In this document: positions 1 to 5,180 of the stretch, one piece after another
How positions within the stretch are numbered: the stretch's first letter is position 1
Layout: each line of letters opens with the position of its first letter
Assembly (NCBI GenBank): GCA_903827075.1
Contig: CAIKGX010000019.1
Coordinates: forward strand, 1 to 5,250
Length of the DNA: 5,250 nucleotides
Origin: an uncultured beta proteobacterium
GTDB taxonomy: Bacteria; Pseudomonadota; Gammaproteobacteria; Burkholderiales; Burkholderiaceae
Direction: 5' to 3'
Notes under the pieces: generated by a model
What the model saw: the letters and a program-made list of their open reading frames with translations, nothing else
What the model was told of the DNA's origin: nothing
Database searches by the model: none
Translations under genes and position numbers: made by a program

Positions 1-881
1 ATAAAGAGGCAGTTGATGCCTTAATTGAAAACCCCGATGTCAAAGCAGTAAGCTTTGTAGGTTCTACCCCGATCGCCAACTACATCTATGAGCGTTGTGC
101 TCACTTTGGCAAGCGCTCCCAAGCCTTAGGTGGGGCTAAGAACCACATGGTAGTCATGCCGGATGCCGATATCGATAAAACCATTGATGCCCTCATTGGC
201 GCAGCCTATGGCTCTGCTGGTGAGCGTTGTATGGCAATCTCGGTCGCAGTCTTGGTCGGTGATGTGGCAGACAAAATTATGCCAAAACTGATTGAGCGCA
301 CTAAGACCCTCAAAGTAAAGAACGGTATGGAGCTCGATGCGGAGATGGGTCCGATTGTTTCTAAGGCGGCCTTAGATCGCATTACAGGTTACATCGAAAG
401 TGGTGTGGCTTCTGGCGCCAAGTTACTGGTAGACGGACGTGGTCTTAAAGTGCCCGGTCATGAAAATGGCTTCTTTATTGGTGGCACCCTGTTTGATGGT
501 GTCACCCCAGATATGAAGATCTACTTAGAGGAAATCTTTGGACCGGTTCTATCCTGCTTGCGTGTGGCCAACTTTACTGAAGCCTTAAATTTAGTGAACG
601 CTTGTGAATTTGGCAATGGTGTGGCGTGCTTTACGAGCGATGGCAACATCGCCCGTGAATTTGCCCGCCGCGTACAAGTGGGTATGGTGGGGATTAACGT
701 TCCTATCCCTGTACCTATGGCATGGCATGGCTTTGGTGGTTGGAAGAAATCCCTCTTTGGCGATATGCATGCCTACGGCAAAGAAGGCGTGCGCTTCTAT
801 ACCAAACAAAAGAGTGTGATGCAGCGCTGGCCAGAAAGCATCGCTAAGGGTGCAGAGTTTGTGATGCCCACCTCGAAGTAA
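1..881 (+). CDS. mmsA: Methylmalonate-semialdehyde dehydrogenase (CoA-acylating), 3' part
   Basis: This is the C-terminal 292 residues of an aldehyde dehydrogenase whose start lies before the window. Full codons begin at base 3 and the frame is open to the TAA at 879-881. The family is usually about 500 residues, so roughly 200 are missing. The MMSDH type is shown by ALGGAKNH (123-146), where ordinary aldehyde dehydrogenases have ELGGK. That replaces the usual general-base Glu with Ala, as expected for the CoA-dependent branch. The catalytic Cys is in GERCMA (codon 228-230), and the conserved EEIFGPV lies at 528-548. By family knowledge the enzyme converts methylmalonate or malonate semialdehyde to propionyl-CoA or acetyl-CoA with NAD+ and CoA in the cytoplasm, in valine and inositol catabolism. 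It is the only plus-strand gene and converges on the ABC importer operon. Nothing looks broken. Confidence 0.95.
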   Translation, partial: KEAVDALIENPDVKAVSFVGSTPIANYIYERCAHFGKRSQALGGAKNHMVVMPDADIDKTIDALIGAAYGSAGERCMAISVAVLVGDVADKIMPKLIERTKTLKVKNGMELDAEMGPIVSKAALDRITGYIESGVASGAKLLVDGRGLKVPGHENGFFIGGTLFDGVTPDMKIYLEEIFGPVLSCLRVANFTEALNLVNACEFGNGVACFTSDGNIAREFARRVQVGMVGINVPIPVPMAWHGFGGWKKSLFGDMHAYGKEGVRFYTKQKSVMQRWPESIAKGAEFVMPTSK

Positions 882-902
882 TCTTTTAATGATGACCTCA
901 AT

Positions 903-930
903 AAAAGAGCGATCTTCGGATCGCTTTTTT
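903..930. terminator. Bidirectional intrinsic terminator between mmsA and the ABC operon
   Basis: A perfect 7-bp stem, AGCGATC (908-914) and GATCGCT (919-925), encloses a TTCG tetraloop. It is preceded by AAAA and followed by six T (925-930), the standard form for stopping plus-strand mmsA transcripts. Read on the minus strand the same stem has a CGAA loop and is followed by CTTTTATT, so it can also end the ABC operon, whose last stop codon is at 948. The rest of the 66-bp gap holds nothing else that I can see. Confidence 0.9.
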
Positions 931-947
931 ATATGGAGTTAGGCGGT

Positions 948-1616
948 TTATATCGTAGGCAGAGCAATCCGACGCTCAATCGCTCTAGCGCATAAAACAA
1001 TCACCGAAACAAGGGCCAAATAAACCAAGGCTGCGAGCAGGTAGGCTTTGAAGAATTGAAAATTCGTGGCGGCCAGTTCTTGAATGCGAGCAAAAAATTC
1101 TGTGTACTGAATCAAAAATGCAACCGAGGTGTCTTTTAAGTTACCAATCACTTGATTAGTCAGCGCCGGAACCGATAAGCGCAGTACTTGAGGCAGCGTA
1201 ATCAATCGAAAAATTTGAAAAGGATTAAATCCCTGAGCGGCAGCAGCTTCTAGCTCGACCTGATTCAGGCCGTTATATGCTGTTTTCATATACGCAGCGT
1301 TGTAAGCCGCCACGTTTAAGGTAAAACCAATCGCGGCTACAGTGAATGGTTCCATACGCAAACCCCATTGCGGCAGGCCGTAATACATTAAAAACAACAG
1401 CACAATCAATGGCATTCCTATAAAAAAGGAAATATAAGAATTGATCGCTGTACGGATAATGATATTGCGACTCAGTGTGAGATAAAAAACCACAATGCCC
1501 AGCAATAATCCCGTAACGCTAATGAAACCAGCAAGCTTTAATGTGTCTACCAGACCCGCCAAAATCAGCGGCATTTGAATGATTAAATCAGATTCAAATA
1601 TTTTCCAAGCATTCAT
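948..1616 (-). CDS. Polar amino acid ABC transporter permease (HisM/GlnP family), second subunit
   Basis: This 222-residue inner-membrane protein has the size and layout of the HisM/GlnP permease family. Hydrophobic segments lie at about 26-46, 59-80, 92-108 and 190-210. The cytoplasmic EAA loop that docks on the ATPase is intact at residues 121-143, with EAAAAQGF aligning to the family's EAARALGM and LPQ closing it. KDTS (161-164), a motif usual in this family, is also present. The familiar RGTP turn is altered to IGMP (66-69), losing the Arg. The ATG overlaps the TGA of the ATPase gene by 4 bp (ATGA), so translation is probably coupled; AAGGATGG lies just upstream inside the ATPase gene. 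It is the last gene of the operon and ends 18 bp from the shared terminator. It likely forms a heterodimer with the permease at 2385-3038. Substrate cannot be read from this subunit. Confidence 0.93.
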   Translation of the reverse strand: MNAWKIFESDLIIQMPLILAGLVDTLKLAGFISVTGLLLGIVVFYLTLSRNIIIRTAINSYISFFIGMPLIVLLFLMYYGLPQWGLRMEPFTVAAIGFTLNVAAYNAAYMKTAYNGLNQVELEAAAAQGFNPFQIFRLITLPQVLRLSVPALTNQVIGNLKDTSVAFLIQYTEFFARIQELAATNFQFFKAYLLAALVYLALVSVIVLCARAIERRIALPTI

Positions 1617-2350
1617 TTAAGGCCATCCTTATTGCCAAAGAATGCCTGAATATCAGGGTCAGAGGTATTGCTTGCCAATACAGATATTTTGTCATCAGCT
1701 CGGATCACACCCTTATCTAAAAACATCACCGTATCGGAAATATTTTGCGCTAAAGCCAGATCATGCGTGACACACAGCATGGTGATCCCCGTTTTGCGAA
1801 GTGTATTGATTAAATCCGCTACGTCACGCGACATGATGGGGTCTAGTGCAGAGGTGGGTTCATCTAAAACCAACACAGCTGGATCCATTGCCAAAGCACG
1901 GGCAATGGCAACGCGTTGCTGTTGCCCACCGGATAACTGGGACGGATATTTATGTTGATGTGCTGTCATATCAAACCGTGACAACTCTTGCAATGCCTTG
2001 TCATTCGCCTGGGGCTTGCTCATGCCTTCTAAGATTCGCAAGGCCAAGCTCACATTATCGAGGACCGTCAGGTGGCTATATAAAGCAAATTGTTGAAAGA
2101 CAAATCCTATTTGCTTGCGAAGTGCACGTACATCGACATCAGGTCCGGCAACCTCTTTGCCGCGAAAAATAATAGAGCCTGAGGTAGGATCCTCCAAGCG
2201 ATTAATGCAGTGCAAAATAGTGGATTTACCCGATCCGGATGCCCCCATCAACACACGCACATCACCATCTTTAACCTCAAAATTAATATCAGAAAGCACG
2301 ACCTGCTCGCCAAATACTTTTTTAAGATCAGTTACCTGAATTAATGCCAC
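1613..2350 (-). CDS. Polar amino acid ABC transporter ATP-binding protein (GlnQ/HisP family)
   Basis: This 245-residue cytoplasmic ATPase powers the importer and has every expected motif: Walker A GASGSGKST (36-44; the common GPSGSGKST with Pro to Ala), Q-loop FVFQQF (Gln86), signature LSGGQQQR (139-146), Walker B VLVLDEP (159-165, Glu164 catalytic), D-loop SALD (167-170) and switch His196 in THD. Length and the SHLTVLDNV stretch after the Q-loop are typical of the polar amino acid uptake subfamily (HisP, GlnQ, ArtP). The start codon is GTG (2348-2350). I chose it because the domain begins directly with MALIQVTDLKKVFG and a good ribosome site lies 7 nt upstream. It follows permease 1 by 34 bp and overlaps permease 2 by 4 bp. 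Confidence 0.96.
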   Translation of the reverse strand: MALIQVTDLKKVFGEQVVLSDINFEVKDGDVRVLMGASGSGKSTILHCINRLEDPTSGSIIFRGKEVAGPDVDVRALRKQIGFVFQQFALYSHLTVLDNVSLALRILEGMSKPQANDKALQELSRFDMTAHQHKYPSQLSGGQQQRVAIARALAMDPAVLVLDEPTSALDPIMSRDVADLINTLRKTGITMLCVTHDLALAQNISDTVMFLDKGVIRADDKISVLASNTSDPDIQAFFGNKDGLK

Positions 2351-2357
2351 GAAGTAG

Positions 2358-2364
2358 CCTCTCT
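2358..2364 (-). promoter_or_regulatory. Ribosome binding site supporting the GTG start of the ATPase gene
   Basis: On the minus strand AGAGAGG stands 7 nt before the GTG at 2350. It decides the start, since there is no in-frame ATG nearby. Confidence 0.65.
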
Positions 2365-2384
2365 AGATATAAAGAAATGGATTG

Positions 2385-3038
2385 TCATACTGCGCTCACC
2401 CCGGGTATTTGATAGCGCCGATTAATCAGCTGAATACCAAGCAATATGATGCGATAAATTGCAAAATACAAAATACCCACTGCTAGATATACCTCTACAC
2501 CACGCAAAGTAGTGGAAGTAAGCGCAATTGCTTGCTTAGTAATTTCTGGAATGCCCACGGTGTAGGCAAATGGAGAATACTTAAGCACAGATGTAAATTC
2601 GTTAATCATGCCGGGCACTGAAAACCGAAACATCTGAGGCAAATCGATATACCAAAGCACTTGCAGCTTACTCATACCCATCGCCTCACCCGCTAAAATT
2701 TCAACGGGATTAACTGCGTTAAACGCCCCCCGAAATACTTCTGCGAGATAGGCTGAGCTCACTAGCCCTAAACTTAAGGCCATGGCCATTAAAGGAGGCA
2801 CCTTAATGCCAATACTAGGCAATCCAAAGTACACCATAAAGAGCAACACTAAAACTGGAACGCCCCGAAATATATATGTGTAAATGTCAATGAGCGGAGT
2901 AAGGCCCGGAATAGAAAGCCGTCTTAGGCTAGATAAACAGAGACCGATTACTAGACCTGTAGCACTACAGACCAAGGTAACGAGTACCGTATAAGAGATT
3001 CCTTGCGCTAGTTGCGCAAGGATGTCATAAAAACTCAC
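2385..3038 (-). CDS. Polar amino acid ABC transporter permease (HisM/GlnP family), first subunit
   Basis: This 217-residue inner-membrane permease pairs with the product at 948-1616. Hydrophobic segments lie at about 14-35, 50-72, 83-99 and 183-202. The family turn is well kept as FRGVPVLVLLF (57-67) followed by YFGLP. The EAA loop spans 113-135 and ends in LPQ, but it is degenerate: LAGEAMGM stands where EAARALGM is expected, so the leading Glu is Leu; the conserved Gly121 is kept. The start is GTG (3036-3038). No good Shine-Dalgarno sequence precedes it, and upstream codons back to the in-frame stop at 3066-3068 offer no ATG, GTG or TTG. The 22-bp gap after the binding protein gene suggests translation by ribosomes arriving from that gene. 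A perfect hairpin lies in codons 6-13. Confidence 0.93.
   Translation of the reverse strand: MSFYDILAQLAQGISYTVLVTLVCSATGLVIGLCLSSLRRLSIPGLTPLIDIYTYIFRGVPVLVLLFMVYFGLPSIGIKVPPLMAMALSLGLVSSAYLAEVFRGAFNAVNPVEILAGEAMGMSKLQVLWYIDLPQMFRFSVPGMINEFTSVLKYSPFAYTVGIPEITKQAIALTSTTLRGVEVYLAVGILYFAIYRIILLGIQLINRRYQIPGVSAV
3000..3022 (-). repeat. Perfect 9-bp inverted repeat just after the permease 1 start
   Basis: TCCTTGCGC (3000-3008) and GCGCAAGGA (3014-3022) are exact reverse complements around a 5-nt spacer. In the mRNA this hairpin begins 16 nt after the first base of the GTG start codon. It lies fully inside coding sequence (Leu-Ala-Gln repeated). It has no T-run, so it is not a terminator. An influence on translation start is inference. 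Confidence 0.7.
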
Positions 3039-3060
3039 GAGCGTACTTGAGACAAGAGGT

Positions 3061-3807
3061 CTATTTCATCCACTTATCTAAAATCGCCTTGATCTTTTCA
3101 GGACCCAGTTCATTTAAATACTTATTAAAGTCATCGCGTAACTTGGACCCTTTTGCAAAGGCAAATCCTAACTTATCAAATCCAGTAAAGACATAGCTAC
3201 TTTGAATTGGGAGCTTTAATTTATTCTCGTAATTTGCCAACACAGGCTCTTCGATAAAGGCGAGGTCAATATTGCCATTTTGCAAATCGGTAATCACTTC
3301 AGTGTAAGAGGGATAGAGTTTGACCTTGCTTAATGAGTAGTATCCTTTTGGCTCAAGCTCATTGCGGATTAAATCGTCATATGCCATTCCACGGGGATAG
3401 CCAATCTTGTATTTCTTGAGCTCATTCAAATCGGTAATTTTGATATTGCGATTTTTCATGCTCACTAAATGCCATGCATTGTCGTAATACGGTTGTGAAA
3501 AATCCATTACTTCTTTACGCTTATCTGTAATAGAAATGCCTGAGAAAGCGACATCCGCTTGACCACTAGAAACCGCTCCTAGCATGCCCTGCCAATCGTA
3601 AGGCGTGACTTTAAAGGTGCACCCGCGAGATTGGCAATAGCCAGTAAAGATGTCCATATCAGCACCGACAATCTTGCCATTTTGATCAAACACCATGGGC
3701 GGCGAAGCGGGAGATACCGCTACTTTAATTTCTTTAGAGTCATTTGAGCATGCAACAATGCCCACCACTAAAAGACAGGCAATCAATGCCAGAAAAATGC
3801 GTTTCAT
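3061..3807 (-). CDS. Polar amino acid ABC transporter substrate-binding lipoprotein
   Basis: This 248-residue periplasmic binding protein (SBP family 3, HisJ/ArtJ/GlnH type) captures the amino acid and delivers it to the two permeases. The N-terminus is a lipoprotein signal: KR, a hydrophobic stretch, and a lipobox GIVAC with Cys20. Residue +2 is Ser, which would not retain it in the inner membrane under the Lol rule. Lobe I shows IVGADMDIF (46-54), a Cys pair (58, 63) resembling the HisJ and ArtJ disulfide, and SGISITDKRKE (89-99), whose Arg97 should bind the ligand carboxylate. FSQPYYDN (103-110) resembles ArtJ. In lobe II, DLAFIEEP (181-188) has Glu186 where most family members have the Asp that binds the ligand amino group. 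A basic amino acid is a reasonable but unproven ligand. ATG 3805-3807 has AGGAG 7 nt upstream (3815-3819). It is the first gene of the importer operon. Confidence 0.94.
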   Translation of the reverse strand: MKRIFLALIACLLVVGIVACSNDSKEIKVAVSPASPPMVFDQNGKIVGADMDIFTGYCQSRGCTFKVTPYDWQGMLGAVSSGQADVAFSGISITDKRKEVMDFSQPYYDNAWHLVSMKNRNIKITDLNELKKYKIGYPRGMAYDDLIRNELEPKGYYSLSKVKLYPSYTEVITDLQNGNIDLAFIEEPVLANYENKLKLPIQSSYVFTGFDKLGFAFAKGSKLRDDFNKYLNELGPEKIKAILDKWMK

Positions 3808-3835
3808 AAAGTAGCTCCTGTAATCTATTGTTTAT

Positions 3836-3873
3836 GCCCCATAGGTCCCTAACAAGTATAGGGGATTTGGGAC
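3836..3873 (-). promoter_or_regulatory. Leader of the ABC operon: candidate -10 and interlocked inverted repeats
   Basis: The 73-bp gap between DUF1178 and the binding protein gene contains TATACT on the minus strand (3855-3860), a good -10, but no convincing -35 at 15-19 bp. A transcript from it would have a leader of about 40 nt. Two short complementary pairs interlock here: GTCCC (3845-3849) with GGGAC (3869-3873), and CCCCATA (3837-3843) with TATAGGGG (3857-3864, one bulged base). There is no T-run, so I see no terminator for DUF1178, and read-through into the importer operon is possible. Confidence 0.3.
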
Positions 3874-3880
3874 AAAACGA

Positions 3881-4399
3881 TTACTGCAGGGTGTTTTTGA
3901 GGGCCGGCATCATAGGCATTGCCATAACTTCGATTCCCTCTTCGCGCAAGGCCTCAGCCTCATCAAGAGTCGTTTGCCCCCGAATACTGCGCTCTGGGGA
4001 TTCTTTGTAATGAATTTTCCTGGCCTCTTCAGCAAAGGAGCTACCCACATCTTCGGAGCGACCCATCAGATCACGCATTCCATTTAAAAAGGCTGCCTGA
4101 ACTTGTGCCTCCAATTGAGAATGATCGCTGCCGGTTAAGGCGACCACATCCCCACTCAGATTGCCGTTCAAACCCACATTGTCGGTCTTGGCAACAGTCA
4201 GCTCTGTAGAGCCTACAGGGTCTTTATTTGATCCAGATTTGGCAATATGAGGCGCGGAGGGCATCCGATTAATCTGCGTACTGTCGCATAAAGGGCAAGC
4301 GAGCATACCCTTGTCTTGTTGTGCGAGGCAATCCTCTTCAGAGGCAAACCATCCCTCAAAGCGATGATCTAGCGGGCAGGCGAGGTTATAAACTTTCAT
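3881..4399 (-). CDS. DUF1178 family protein, zinc-ribbon-like, function unknown
   Basis: This 172-residue protein matches the DUF1178 family from end to end. The N-terminal part MKVYNLACPLDHRFEGWF (1-18) and ACPLC (34-38) carry Cys8, His12, Cys35 and Cys38, a plausible CxxxH plus CxxC metal site. A variable, probably flexible linker follows (about 50-95). The C-terminal block is the second family hallmark: DVGSSFAEEARKIHY (117-131) and RGQTTLDEAEALREEGIEV, with close matches in most members I recall. No catalytic role is established for this family, and I assign none. No signal peptide or membrane segment is seen, so it is probably cytoplasmic. The ATG (4397-4399) has only a weak site (TAGGT) upstream. 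It follows the NUDIX gene by 65 bp on the same strand and may be cotranscribed with it. Confidence 0.92.
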   Translation of the reverse strand: MKVYNLACPLDHRFEGWFASEEDCLAQQDKGMLACPLCDSTQINRMPSAPHIAKSGSNKDPVGSTELTVAKTDNVGLNGNLSGDVVALTGSDHSQLEAQVQAAFLNGMRDLMGRSEDVGSSFAEEARKIHYKESPERSIRGQTTLDEAEALREEGIEVMAMPMMPALKNTLQ

Positions 4400-4403
4400 A
4401 AGA

Positions 4404-4451
4404 CCTATATAGGGGCAAAAACAACAAATTCAATAGCCCTATTTTAATAGG
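4404..4451. repeat. Two CCTAT/ATAGG palindromes in the NUDIX-DUF1178 gap
   Basis: CCTATATAGG (4404-4413) is a perfect 10-bp palindrome, and CCTATT-TT-AATAGG (4438-4451) is a second one with the same CCTAT/ATAGG arms. Their centres are 36 bp apart and they flank the candidate -35. They could be an operator pair. The upstream one could also be a weak hairpin behind the NUDIX gene, though it has no proper T-run. Confidence 0.5.
4406..4433 (-). promoter_or_regulatory. Candidate promoter for the DUF1178 gene
   Basis: On the minus strand TTGAAT (4428-4433) and TATATA (4406-4411) are separated by 16 bp, near sigma-70 form. Transcription would begin almost at the ATG (4399), giving a leaderless or very short-leader mRNA. 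The -10 lies inside the palindrome CCTATATAGG (4404-4413). AT-rich intergenic DNA yields such matches by chance, so this is tentative. Confidence 0.25.
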
Positions 4452-4464
4452 TTTAATAAAGCGT

Positions 4465-5064
4465 CTAAGTAATTGCGTGGGGACTCACCAATCCACGGCG
4501 ATAGCGGTCCAGCCAATAGGCAGCAATAGTGGTCTTTACGTCAGTAATCTCGCCCTGCTCCACCCACTGTATTAACTGCTCTGGGCTAGCTGCAAATACG
4601 TCCAAGAATTCTTCTTCATCCAAATGGCTTTTGCCAGACACTAGACCTTCAGCCAGGTAAATATCAATAAATTCGGTTGAATAGGAAATCACCGGATGAA
4701 TGCGGCGAATCAAACTCCACTTGTTGGCTATATATCCCGTTTCTTCTTGTAATTCTCTTTTGGCGCAAACTAGATGATCTTCGCCGAGATCTAATTTGCC
4801 TGCCGGAATCTCAATGCAGGTTTTTGCAATAGGGTAACGAAACTGGCGCTCTAAAAGCACCCTACCATCGTCCAAAATCGCTAGTATGGCTACTGCACCT
4901 GGATGGGTAAGGTACTCACGAATCGCTTGATTGCCATCTGGAAGACTCACTTGATCGCGTTTCATATTTAAGAAGATGCCGCCGTAAATATCCTCACCCG
5001 ATATACGCTCCTCTCTGAGATGTTGATCTCCAGCAGGAAGGTCTTGATATGATTTTTCAGTCAT
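4465..5064 (-). CDS. NUDIX hydrolase, ADP-ribose pyrophosphatase (NudF-like)
   Basis: With the start chosen here the protein has 199 residues, typical of the ADP-ribose pyrophosphatase branch. The Nudix box is exact (GX5EX7REUXEEXGU) at residues 89-111: Gly89, Glu95, then RELQEETGY with the metal-binding Glu104, Glu107 and Glu108. It is preceded by LLERQFRYP and EIPAGK, both typical of NudF-like enzymes, which hydrolyse ADP-ribose or related nucleoside diphosphates to AMP and a sugar phosphate with Mg2+ in the cytoplasm. The exact substrate is inferred. I start at ATG 5062-5064, because the longer frame can only begin at a TTG (5113-5115) with no ribosome site and adds 17 residues unlike the family. 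The site before the ATG is weak too (AGAG, 9 nt away). An IS end lies 86 bp upstream; DUF1178 follows 65 bp downstream. Confidence 0.9.
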   Translation of the reverse strand: MTEKSYQDLPAGDQHLREERISGEDIYGGIFLNMKRDQVSLPDGNQAIREYLTHPGAVAILAILDDGRVLLERQFRYPIAKTCIEIPAGKLDLGEDHLVCAKRELQEETGYIANKWSLIRRIHPVISYSTEFIDIYLAEGLVSGKSHLDEEEFLDVFAASPEQLIQWVEQGEITDVKTTIAAYWLDRYRRGLVSPHAIT

Positions 5065-5149
5065 CAGAAGTTGCTCTAAAAAGGGATTCGCGAAAGTAAT
5101 TTGCTCATCATACAAAATTGTGATGACACTATAGAAAAAGGCCCCTACC

Positions 5150-5175
5150 TGAACTGACCCACAAAAGTTGGACAG
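5150..5175. repeat. Terminal inverted repeat of the IS (outer end at 5150)
   Basis: The repeat starts TGAACTGACCC and includes AAAAGTTGGACA. The type is recognised from family knowledge; its partner at the far end lies outside the window, so the inner limit is approximate. Confidence 0.75.
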
Positions 5176-5180
5176 TTTAA

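Noticed and set aside
591..819. Open frames on both strands inside mmsA
   Set aside because: They overlap strongly conserved aldehyde dehydrogenase sequence and their products resemble no family.
1668..2339. Three plus-strand open frames across the ATPase gene
   Set aside because: They run antisense to a gene with all Walker, signature and switch motifs; their products look like shadow translation.
3808..3880. Terminator behind DUF1178
   Set aside because: Short complementary arms exist, but no stable stem is followed by a T-run on the minus strand.
3828..4010. 60-codon plus-strand frame over the DUF1178 3' end
   Set aside because: It is antisense to the conserved DUF1178 C-terminal block, and no ribosome site or family resemblance was seen.
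5065..5115. Longer NUDIX protein starting at TTG 5113-5115
   Set aside because: There is no ribosome site, the extra 17 residues do not look like the family, and ATG 5062-5064 gives a normal length. The frame is also open to 5250 across the IS end, but contains no start codon there, so I see no fusion.
5107..5135. Promoter for NUDIX from TATAGT or TATGAT on the minus strand
   Set aside because: Neither has an acceptable -35 at 15-19 bp spacing.
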